Assembly: GCA_945906715.1 (NCBI GenBank)
Contig: CAMDRK010000208.1
Span: 1-5,252, forward strand
DNA: 5,252 nt
Reading direction: 5' to 3'
From: Nitrospira lenta
GTDB taxonomy: Bacteria > Nitrospirota > Nitrospiria > Nitrospirales > Nitrospiraceae
Part shown: positions 1-5,168 of the stretch, one piece after another
How positions within the stretch are numbered: the first letter of the stretch is position 1
Layout: each line of letters begins with the position of its first letter
Position numbers and translations under genes: made by a program
The notes under the pieces: model-generated
What the model was told of the DNA's origin: nothing
Database searches by the model: none
What the model saw: only the letters and a program-made list of their open reading frames with translations

Positions 1-90
1 AAACAACCACTGCCCCGCTACACCTCCGGCGTGATGGGCAAGTACGCGCGGCACGTTTCGTCGGCATCGGAAGGGGCCATTACGACATAG
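1..90 (+). CDS. C-terminal end of an unidentified protein (partial, runs in from the left edge)
   Basis: The first plus-strand frame is open from base 1 and ends in TAG at 88-90, giving 29 residues that finish ...YARHVSSASEGAITT. About 70% of third codon positions are G or C, as expected for a real gene in DNA like this, and the sequence turns repeat-like directly after the stop. This would make it convergent with the protease gene, with about 140 bp between the two stops. I do not recognise the family from so short a tail. A competing reading is a minus-strand ORF over the same bases: a short peptide beginning MAPSDADETCRAY, or an open frame running off the left edge from a GTG. The plus-strand reading is preferred because it is open to the edge and has good codon bias. 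Confidence 0.45.
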   Translation, partial: KQPLPRYTSGVMGKYARHVSSASEGAITT

Positions 91-92
91 TC

Positions 93-105
93 GGATGCTG
101 AAAAA
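93..105 (+). repeat. 13-bp fragment of the palindromic repeat end
   Basis: GGATGCTGAAAAA here is identical, in the same orientation, to 1258-1270 inside the 126-bp palindrome upstream of the protease. The match stops at both sides (C versus A before, T versus G after), so this is a truncated or decayed copy of the element's end. Its last eight bases, CTGAAAAA (98-105), have an inverted partner TTTTTCAG at 169-176, so the fragment may be the left end of a second, degenerate palindrome. Confidence 0.6.
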
Positions 106-120
106 TTCGCTCCCACGTAC

Positions 121-209
121 CGTGAACGGGAAGGCGTAAAAGGTGAAACGTAGGACGGACAAGTATTCTTTTTCAGAAACGTTTTACGTGTAACGATTCA
201 CCTCTCACG
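121..209. repeat. Degenerate inverted-repeat block between convergent genes
   Basis: This non-coding stretch is made of short variants of a GTGAA/ACG-type word on the left half and their complements on the right half. Exact inverted pairs are CGTGA (121-125) with TCACG (205-209), CGTAAAA (135-141) with TTTTACG (182-188), AGGTGAA (141-147) with TTCACCT (197-203), and AAACG (146-150) with CGTTT (180-184). Some of these pairs cross, so alternative foldings compete and there is no single clean stem. It lies 3' of the protease gene and 3' of the probable plus-strand gene. It may work as a bidirectional terminator or mRNA-end stabiliser, but no classic GC stem plus U tract is visible. Confidence 0.55.
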
Positions 210-233
210 GATCGTTGGACAGCATACTCGTGC

Positions 234-1238
234 CTACCGCCCCTTCATCCGTCCCCGCATCTCCGACATCATGCTGTCGAGATCAGCTTCCGCCTTCGCA
301 CGATCGCTGATCAATTCATCGAGATTGTATGGACGAGCCGGAACCGGCTGAACCACCTCCGGCTTCACCGTCTGCTTGAGCTGCAAGTCTGGCTGAGAAG
401 GCTTGGCTGGCTTGGCTTGGGGCCGAACTGACGGGGCCAACGGTTGGTCGGTGGTCGCAGGCTGCACTTGTCCAGCGGGCAGCGGCGTCCCCCGTCCAGC
501 TCGTGCCCCCACGCCTTGTTCCCGCAACCATGGTGTGGCCACACTCGACTTGAGTGAGAAGCTGATGCTCGTGATTGGAAGGCCATCCGAGGCTACACGC
601 GCAATCGCTGTGTTGACCCCAACCATGCGTCCTTCCCCGTCCAAGAGTGGCCCGCCTGAGTTTCCACGGTTCAAACCCGTCTCTGTTTGAAACACATGCT
701 TGCCCTTGACCCCATTGAAGTTATCAACTTCGGCGCTGATCACCCCAGTAGTGAGTGTCCACAGTCCACCTTGTTCCGGATGACCGATGGCCACCACTCG
801 ATCCCCGATCCTCGCCCGCCCAGACTCACTCATATCGACGATAGGCAGTGGTTCGGTCATGCCATCGAGCTTCAACAAGGCAAGATCCAATGGCTGTGAA
901 TAGGCTACGATTTTGGCGCGGACCATCCTGGAGAGATCGCTCTTGGACTCTCCCGTGACTCGAAGTGGCTTGAGAAACACAGACAAGCGGGCGAAAGGTT
1001 TCCCGGTTTGCTCCTCGATCACAACATGAGCATTCGTGAGAATCAGTCCGTCCGACTGAATAATCGAGCCGGTTCCGCCACTCCCTTTTCTGCCGCCATC
1101 TGCATGCCCCATCACCATCACCACGGCCGGGGAGGCTTGTTCGTAAATCTCACGGGGGGACAACTCCTTGCCGGAGGCCACCGTGCTCCATATCAAGGAA
1201 AGCAGGAACAGGGTTCCCCAGGTTATTGGCCTCATCAT
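234..1238 (-). CDS. Secreted trypsin-like serine protease, HtrA/Deg-type (S1C), no PDZ domain
   Basis: A 334-residue protein with an N-terminal signal sequence (hydrophobic residues about 5-21, likely cleavage near A21-S22-G23), so it probably acts in the periplasm or at the cell surface. The trypsin-like domain spans about 28-240. The catalytic triad is readable as H71 in TNAHVV, D118 in PLDLALL and S194 in NRGNSGGPLL, with the usual Deg-family context (SDGLILTNAHVV, IGHP). Residues about 241-300 form a Pro/Gln/Lys-rich linker with a short AKPAKP repeat, followed by a highly charged, probably helical tail (about 305-334). The PDZ domains of typical DegP/DegS/HtrA proteins are absent. Two adjacent ATGs exist, at 1238 and 1235. 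The outer one is given, but AAGGAG lies 3 nt from it and 6 nt from the inner one, so the inner start is at least as likely. The gene stands apart from the polysaccharide genes, separated by a palindromic repeat. Substrate is unknown; a protein-quality-control role is inferred from the family. Confidence 0.9.
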   Translation of the reverse strand: MMRPITWGTLFLLSLIWSTVASGKELSPREIYEQASPAVVMVMGHADGGRKGSGGTGSIIQSDGLILTNAHVVIEEQTGKPFARLSVFLKPLRVTGESKSDLSRMVRAKIVAYSQPLDLALLKLDGMTEPLPIVDMSESGRARIGDRVVAIGHPEQGGLWTLTTGVISAEVDNFNGVKGKHVFQTETGLNRGNSGGPLLDGEGRMVGVNTAIARVASDGLPITSISFSLKSSVATPWLREQGVGARAGRGTPLPAGQVQPATTDQPLAPSVRPQAKPAKPSQPDLQLKQTVKPEVVQPVPARPYNLDELISDRAKAEADLDSMMSEMRGRMKGR

Positions 1239-1241
1239 GGT

Positions 1242-1247
1242 CTCCTT
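1242..1247 (-). promoter_or_regulatory. Shine-Dalgarno sequence of the protease gene
   Basis: On the minus strand this reads AAGGAG, followed by ACC and then ATGATG. Spacing is 3 nt to the first ATG and 6 nt to the second. The other two clear Shine-Dalgarno sites in this window also sit 6 nt from their starts, which favours the inner ATG at 1235. Confidence 0.75.
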
Positions 1248-1271
1248 CTTTTTAGCAGGATGCTGAAAAAG
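1248..1271 (-). promoter_or_regulatory. Hairpin abutting the protease Shine-Dalgarno sequence
   Basis: On the plus strand, CTTTTT (1248-1253) and AGCA (1254-1257) can pair with TGCT (1261-1264) and AAAAAG (1266-1271). This leaves a GGA loop and one bulged G at 1265. In the protease transcript the stem's final AAAAAG is followed directly by AAGGAG. The stem is 10 bp, six of them A-T. The pairing is seen directly; any effect on translation or RNA stability is inference. The hairpin uses the terminal bases of the palindromic repeat plus six bases outside it. Confidence 0.5.
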
Positions 1272-1379
1272 CCAGCCAGCAGCGTTCTCGCATCGTTCAG
1301 AGGCTCAACGTACCGAAGCGTACGCCTCGCCTCTTTTCTCGCTGCGGCCTTGCTGGACAGTCTTTTTGAGCATCCTGCT
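1254..1379. repeat. 126-bp imperfect palindromic repeat, probably a Nitrospira-type dispersed element
   Basis: The ends are a perfect 11-bp inverted repeat (AGCAGGATGCT at 1254-1264, AGCATCCTGCT at 1369-1379). One mismatch follows, then AAAAAG (1266-1271) pairs with CTTTTT (1362-1367). The middle forms its own stem-loop: AGAGGC (1299-1304) with GCCTCT (1329-1334), and CGTAC (1309-1313) with GTACG (1320-1324) around the loop CGAAGC. The arms between these blocks are only partly complementary. No ORF in it looks real, and no clear target-site duplication flanks it. It lies between the end of the polysaccharide operon and the protease gene and reaches to within 6 bases of the protease Shine-Dalgarno sequence. 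From memory, near-identical palindromes are scattered through Nitrospira genomes; that was not checked here. Confidence 0.8.
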
Positions 1380-1498
1380 GCTGTTTTTCAGATTCAAAAT
1401 GTGAATTCATGATGTGCCAGAACACATGAATGGATGTGGCATTGAAGGACAGGCGAACGCGCGAGCCTCCAGGAAACAGGGACATGGCGTGAACAGAG
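1380..1498. other. Non-coding spacer between aminotransferase gene and palindromic repeat
   Basis: No credible gene is seen. The only structures are weak: TTCATGATGTG (1406-1416) can pair with CACATGAA (1423-1430) with one bulged base, and ATTCA (1392-1396) with TGAAT (1402-1406). Neither is followed by a convincing U tract on the minus strand, so neither is a clear terminator for the upstream operon. If the protease gene has its own promoter upstream of the repeat, it must lie here, but no good -35/-10 pair could be picked by eye. Confidence 0.5.
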
Positions 1499-2617
1499 CT
1501 AGCTTCGTTTATAGAACTCCGCGATCATCTCTACCACGTAGGACTGCTGCGCCTCTGTCAATTCCGGATAGATTGGGAGAGACATCACCTCTTCAGCTGC
1601 CCGCTCTGACAGAGGAAACGACCCCTTCTGATGCCCTAAATCGCGATAGCAATTCTGAAGATGCATGGGGAGAGGATAATACACTTCCGTGCCGACTCCC
1701 TTCTCTTTGAGGAAGGTGCGCAACTCGTCACGCTTCGGCACTCGTACCGTGAATTGGTTATAGACATGGAAATTGCCAGGCGCCGTTGGCGGCAACGTCA
1801 CGCGAGCCGCATGTTTCGTCTGGGCGAACAACTGCCGATACCGTTCGGCATTCCGTCGACGTCCCTCGGTCCACTGGTCAAGATACTTTAATTTGACCTG
1901 GAGCACGGCGGCCTGGAGTGCATCCAATCGGCTGTTGAATCCTATCGCCTCGTGAAGATAGCGGACCTGGCTCCCATGAACACGGAGCATGGCCATGGAG
2001 TCGGCGAGGGCTTTGTCGTTGGTCGTGATGAGTCCCCCGTCCCCGAACCCGCCCAAATTTTTACTGGGGAAAAAGCTAAAACACCCGGTGTCTCCAAGCA
2101 CCCCCGCGCGCCTGTTTCCCTGGCTGGCCCCAATCGCTTGGCAGGCATCCTCGATGACGTACAGCTTCTTCCGCTTTGCAATCTCGTTGATCGCCGCCAT
2201 ATCCGCACATTGCCCGAAAAGATGAACGGGAATGATCGCTTTCGTGCGAGGCGTGATCGCTCGTTCAATAAGCGCCGGGTCGATATTAAACGTGTCCGGC
2301 TGAATGTCCACAAACACCGGCTTCGCGCCCAATCGTGAAACCGCGCCTGCCGTGGCAAAAAACGTGAACGGTATCGTGATGACTTCATCGCCGGCTTTCA
2401 CTCCCATAGCCATAAGGGAAAGCAAGAGGGCATCGCTTCCAGAGGCGCAACCGATCGCATAGCGGCTGCCGATATACTGCGCCGTCGCCTCCTCAAAAGC
2501 CGTGAGGCGAGGCCCGAGCACAAACCCCTGCTCGTCGCAGACAGCCTCTATGGCTGCCATCACTTCGGACTTGATGACACGATATTGGGCTTTGAGATCC
2601 AAAAGAGGAACGTTCAC
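1499..2617 (-). CDS. PLP-dependent DegT/DnrJ/EryC1/StrS-family sugar aminotransferase
   Basis: A 372-residue protein of normal length for this family, which transfers an amino group, usually from glutamate, to a keto sugar nucleotide in the cytoplasm. Visible landmarks are the N-terminal PLLDLKAQY, the phosphate-binding G60-S61-D62-A63, the cofactor-ring aspartate D157 with Q160 in VIEDACQAIGA, the Schiff-base lysine K186 in FFPSKNLGGFGDGG, and GFNSRLDALQAA (226-237), which in relatives contacts the cofactor of the partner subunit. The retained lysine argues for an aminotransferase rather than the dehydratase branch, where it is replaced. The overall pattern recalls WbpE-like enzymes acting on 3-keto sugar nucleotides, but the substrate cannot be fixed from sequence alone. 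The start is GTG (2617-2615), 6 nt after AAGGAG. It is the last gene of the apparent operon, 15 nt behind the glycosyltransferase. Its dehydrogenase or dehydratase partner is not in the window. Confidence 0.92.
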   Translation of the reverse strand: MNVPLLDLKAQYRVIKSEVMAAIEAVCDEQGFVLGPRLTAFEEATAQYIGSRYAIGCASGSDALLLSLMAMGVKAGDEVITIPFTFFATAGAVSRLGAKPVFVDIQPDTFNIDPALIERAITPRTKAIIPVHLFGQCADMAAINEIAKRKKLYVIEDACQAIGASQGNRRAGVLGDTGCFSFFPSKNLGGFGDGGLITTNDKALADSMAMLRVHGSQVRYLHEAIGFNSRLDALQAAVLQVKLKYLDQWTEGRRRNAERYRQLFAQTKHAARVTLPPTAPGNFHVYNQFTVRVPKRDELRTFLKEKGVGTEVYYPLPMHLQNCYRDLGHQKGSFPLSERAAEEVMSLPIYPELTEAQQSYVVEMIAEFYKRS

Positions 2618-2623
2618 AACAGG

Positions 2624-2629
2624 CTCCTT
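2624..2629 (-). promoter_or_regulatory. Shine-Dalgarno sequence fixing the GTG start of the aminotransferase
   Basis: The minus strand reads AAGGAG, then CCTGTT, then GTG (2617-2615). The 6-nt spacing and the match of the following frame to the family's N-terminal DLKAQY motif support the GTG as the start. The site begins 3 nt after the glycosyltransferase stop codon (TAA, 2635-2633), so the two genes are probably translationally coupled. Confidence 0.75.
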
Positions 2630-2632
2630 GGG

Positions 2633-3829
2633 TTACGAGTGTGACGCTGACCAGACCGAGCGAGAAGCCTTTCCGCCTCGCCAATCATCCAGAAACCTAT
2701 CATACAGAAATTCATATTGTTTAACCATTTCTTCAAGATGGAATTCTTTCGGGAGCGCCTCCACAGACTGTGAACGACCATGTGGCTGACCTTCTTGATC
2801 CTGTAGCACCCGAATGAGGTGCGCTGACAAACCAGCAATATCCCCCGCGTCGCTCAACCATCCATGGCGGCCATGGACAATTACTTCCTCAACACCCCCA
2901 ACCCTCGTCGCCACAACAGGCAGACCGATGGTGCGGGCCTCCAAGAGGACGCGCGGCAACCCTTCCCAATGAGATGTGAGCAGAAACGCATCGAATATTT
3001 TCATGACCGTCGAGATATCGCGTCTCCATCCGGCGAGATGTAATCGCTTATCCAGCCCTTTCACTTCGATCAGCGATTCAATCCTTGGACGCAGATCTCC
3101 GTCCCCAACAAAAACGAACCGGGCCGCAGGCACTACGTCGCACACCTCTTTCGCTACAGCCACAAAATCTTCTGGAGCTTTCTGAGGCTTTAAACAGGCG
3201 ACTGTTCCCACCAATAAATCATCAGGCCCGACCCCGAATGATGCCCGTAAGGCATGCCGCGTATTCGTATCGATCGTAGTTTGAAAGGGCAGGGGATCAA
3301 TGCCAGGCCTGACGACCGACACCTGCGTCCGGTCAAATAATCCCCACTCAATCCCTTTCTTGATATCAGCCTGAGCGACGGCTATCCAATGGGTCGTGAC
3401 CCATCCCGTCATCCGCTCAAGCAGGATCAAGGCACGGCGTAGCCAGGATGGCTGGGCCGGAGTGATACCGTACCCATGAATAGTATGAATAATCACCGGC
3501 ACGCTCGCACACCATGCCGCCCACCGACCGAGAATACCGGCCTTCGAACTATGGGTATGGACAATCGCCGGTCGCAGACGACGGAACAGGCGCATTAGCT
3601 CAAGGAAGGCGGCAATATCGGCCAGGATATGAACTCGACGGGCGAGCGAGGACAGGATATGAACATCAACACCGGAAAGGGTTTTGGCTTCATCTATAAG
3701 GAGCCCTCCAGGACCAGTTACAAGGAGGGGCCTGAATTTGCTCCGGTCAAGATGCGACACGGCATAGAGCGCGACTTCTTGTGCGCCACCCAACTCCAGC
3801 TTGGTGATGACATGACAGACGATCTCCAC
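2633..3829 (-). CDS. Glycosyltransferase, GT4-type (GT-B fold)
   Basis: A 398-residue protein with the two-domain GT-B layout. The N-terminal acceptor domain (about 1-180) begins MEIVCHVITKLELGGAQ, with the glycine-rich loop G14-G15 found in many GT4 enzymes, and contains HTHSSKAGILGR (91-102). The C-terminal donor domain (about 205-375) contains LKPQKAPEDF (213-222), FVGDGD (240-245) and the EX7E motif with E289 and E297 in SHWEGLPRVLLEARTIGLPVVAT. Such enzymes are retaining transferases that move a sugar from a nucleotide donor to a lipid-linked or glycan acceptor at the cytoplasmic face of the membrane. No membrane segment is obvious. The start is GTG (3829-3827) with AGGAG 6 nt upstream, overlapping the stop of the preceding gene. 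Context implies exopolysaccharide or surface-glycan synthesis. Donor and linkage cannot be read from the sequence. Confidence 0.92.
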   Translation of the reverse strand: MEIVCHVITKLELGGAQEVALYAVSHLDRSKFRPLLVTGPGGLLIDEAKTLSGVDVHILSSLARRVHILADIAAFLELMRLFRRLRPAIVHTHSSKAGILGRWAAWCASVPVIIHTIHGYGITPAQPSWLRRALILLERMTGWVTTHWIAVAQADIKKGIEWGLFDRTQVSVVRPGIDPLPFQTTIDTNTRHALRASFGVGPDDLLVGTVACLKPQKAPEDFVAVAKEVCDVVPAARFVFVGDGDLRPRIESLIEVKGLDKRLHLAGWRRDISTVMKIFDAFLLTSHWEGLPRVLLEARTIGLPVVATRVGGVEEVIVHGRHGWLSDAGDIAGLSAHLIRVLQDQEGQPHGRSQSVEALPKEFHLEEMVKQYEFLYDRFLDDWRGGKASRSVWSASHS

Positions 3830-3835
3830 GCCACG

Positions 3836-3840
3836 CTCCT
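3836..3840 (-). promoter_or_regulatory. Shine-Dalgarno sequence of the glycosyltransferase, overlapping the upstream stop codon
   Basis: The minus strand reads TGAGGAG, then CGTGGC, then GTG. TGA (3842-3840) ends the flavoprotein gene, and the AGGAG at 3840-3836 starts on its last base. Spacing to the GTG start is 6 nt. Initiation so close to termination suggests translational coupling. Confidence 0.7.
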
Positions 3841-5168
3841 CAGGCTGAGGCTTTATGCGAGTAGTGGGCTCTCAGACGCTCAGCGACTTGTTTCCCTTGC
3901 CCAATGGCATCTTCCATTGAGGTATGTTCCCAGCGACCGTAGCGACCGACAGAATAGATTCCCCGGCGCTCAAGTTCGGCGAGGATGGCCGGCATCGCCT
4001 TCGCACGGTGGTGATCGAAATAGACATAGGCATAATGAAGATCTTTGACATCCGATACCACCAGCTCATCGTCCGGGCGAAGGATGCCGGCCTGTTCCAG
4101 GCCGGCTCGCGCCCGGTCGATCAACTGCTCCGAAGATTGGTGTTCCGTCGGCTTGTGCGACATCTCGACATACATTGAGCTGCAGCCAGGACGCCCTAAT
4201 GAAGGAGAAAAATTCATGGGAAATCCGGCGCGGTAGAAGGGATACTCCACCTCTGGGAAATAGATCCAATGTTTATCCGAGACCCGCTCGCGGCCAATCC
4301 CCAAGTTGATATTGTAGACTGAGACCCACCGTAACGCAGCCGCCGCATCCTTCAATGGAGCGGGGAAATCAAGACAGCGACGGACCAGCTCAGGAATCGG
4401 GATCGTAGAGACCAGCGACTCATATCGTTCTTCTCTCGTTCCACCCTTCGCATGGTCGCGAAAAATAGCGCGACGGCGCTTGGTATCCACTTCAACAAGT
4501 TCCGCACCATGGGTGATCCCGTCGATCCCAGGCACAAACGATTCGGGGAGCACTTTGATGCCGTCGCTTGCAGGATAGAGAAACGACGGGTTATAGCCGA
4601 AAGCTTTGTCTTTGATACCCAAGGCGCCGTTGACTACATCCTTCAGCTCGGGTTTCGGCACCAGCCACGACACCCAGTCTGATGTCAGCTCATCCAGCGA
4701 GACTTGCCAGAGTTTTTCATTGAACGGCACCATGAAATGGTTGGCCATGCCTTCGCCAAGATTATCGAGAATCCACTGTTTGAATGATCGATCCTTGGGC
4801 GGAGGGTCGGCTTGCTGATTCGTGAGCGTGGCGATAAACCCCATCAAACATTCCCGCACCACTTCGGGCGGAAGGCCGAATGTATTGACCTGGAATGGAT
4901 ACTCCGTATAGGTCCGGTGGGAATAAATGAACGATTGACGGGCATGTTTCTGGAGCTTCCCTTCCAAGAGCTTTTCCACCAAGGCTTTGATCTCCGCTTG
5001 GCGGAAATGGAGCAGATGCCCGGTAAAGTCGAAGGTAAAACCGTCCTTCTTGTACGAACGGCATAAGCCACCGACCTCCTGCTCCCGCTCATAGAGTCGA
5101 TAGGGAAGGCCTGAAAGATGATAGGCCGTACTGAGGCCGGCTAACCCGGCGCCGACGATGAGGATCAT
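3840..5168 (-). CDS. FAD-dependent UDP-galactopyranose mutase-like protein (eukaryotic type), possibly annotated elsewhere as amine or protoporphyrinogen oxidase
   Basis: A 442-residue soluble flavoprotein. An N-terminal Rossmann motif, GAGLAG (6-11), is followed by the acidic ribose-binding region LYERE (25-29), with GG at 33-34. A C-terminal FAD segment, SVGRYGRW, lies at 406-413. Between them are landmarks I recall from fungal UDP-galactopyranose mutase, in the same order: GH (50-51), YPFQ (90-93), PFNEKLW (148-154), DKHWIYFPE...PFYR (299-313) and LRPDDE (363-368). Canonical UGM converts UDP-galactopyranose to UDP-galactofuranose with reduced FAD. Y90, Q93, N150, W154, W301, Y303, R313, Y381 and R409 appear conserved. 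However, an arginine expected near 169 is Leu, and a tyrosine expected near 415 is His. It may therefore be a mutase with altered substrate, or a sugar oxidoreductase on the same fold. The ATG overlaps the upstream stop (ATGA), and the glycosyltransferase follows 10 nt after its stop. A flavin-containing family assignment is very safe; the exact reaction is not. Confidence 0.88.
   Translation of the reverse strand: MILIVGAGLAGLSTAYHLSGLPYRLYEREQEVGGLCRSYKKDGFTFDFTGHLLHFRQAEIKALVEKLLEGKLQKHARQSFIYSHRTYTEYPFQVNTFGLPPEVVRECLMGFIATLTNQQADPPPKDRSFKQWILDNLGEGMANHFMVPFNEKLWQVSLDELTSDWVSWLVPKPELKDVVNGALGIKDKAFGYNPSFLYPASDGIKVLPESFVPGIDGITHGAELVEVDTKRRRAIFRDHAKGGTREERYESLVSTIPIPELVRRCLDFPAPLKDAAAALRWVSVYNINLGIGRERVSDKHWIYFPEVEYPFYRAGFPMNFSPSLGRPGCSSMYVEMSHKPTEHQSSEQLIDRARAGLEQAGILRPDDELVVSDVKDLHYAYVYFDHHRAKAMPAILAELERRGIYSVGRYGRWEHTSMEDAIGQGKQVAERLRAHYSHKASA

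Noticed and set aside
400..420. Short direct repeat of GGCTTGGCT-like units
   Set aside because: It lies inside the protease coding sequence and simply encodes the AKPAKP linker. It is not a separate repeat element.
1254..1379. Palindrome as an insertion sequence or an attachment site
   Set aside because: It has no transposase or integrase ORF and no clear target-site duplication (flanks CTTTTT and GCTGTT differ). It is better described as a short non-coding repeat.
1008..1412. Plus-strand ORF containing a run of histidines (encoded around 1111-1125)
   Set aside because: It is antisense to the protease, and the His run is just the complement of the codons for the protease's VVMVMG segment. 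It also runs through the palindromic repeat.
1380..1420. Possible sigma-70 promoter (TTGAAT on the minus strand) upstream of the protease
   Set aside because: No -10-like hexamer lies at a suitable distance; the match is at chance level.
1406..1430. Hairpin TTCATG(A)TGTG / CACATGAA as the operon terminator
   Set aside because: The stem is short and AT-rich with a bulge, and no U tract follows directly. It is too weak to call a terminator.
1952..2338. Plus-strand 128-codon ORF
   Set aside because: It is antisense to the aminotransferase, whose family motifs (EDACQA, SKNLGGFGDGG) are encoded in exactly this region on the minus strand.
1942..2388. Minus-strand 148-codon ORF in another frame of the aminotransferase gene
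   Set aside because: It is Arg/Ser-rich with no motif, a typical frame shadow of a high-GC gene.
3629..4048. Plus-strand 139-codon ORF
   Set aside because: It spans the junction of two well-supported minus-strand genes and has no recognisable protein features.
3840..5168. Assignment of the flavoprotein to haem synthesis (protoporphyrinogen oxidase)
   Set aside because: The polysaccharide-operon context and the UGM-like internal motifs fit better. The shared FAD fold alone would explain an oxidase label.
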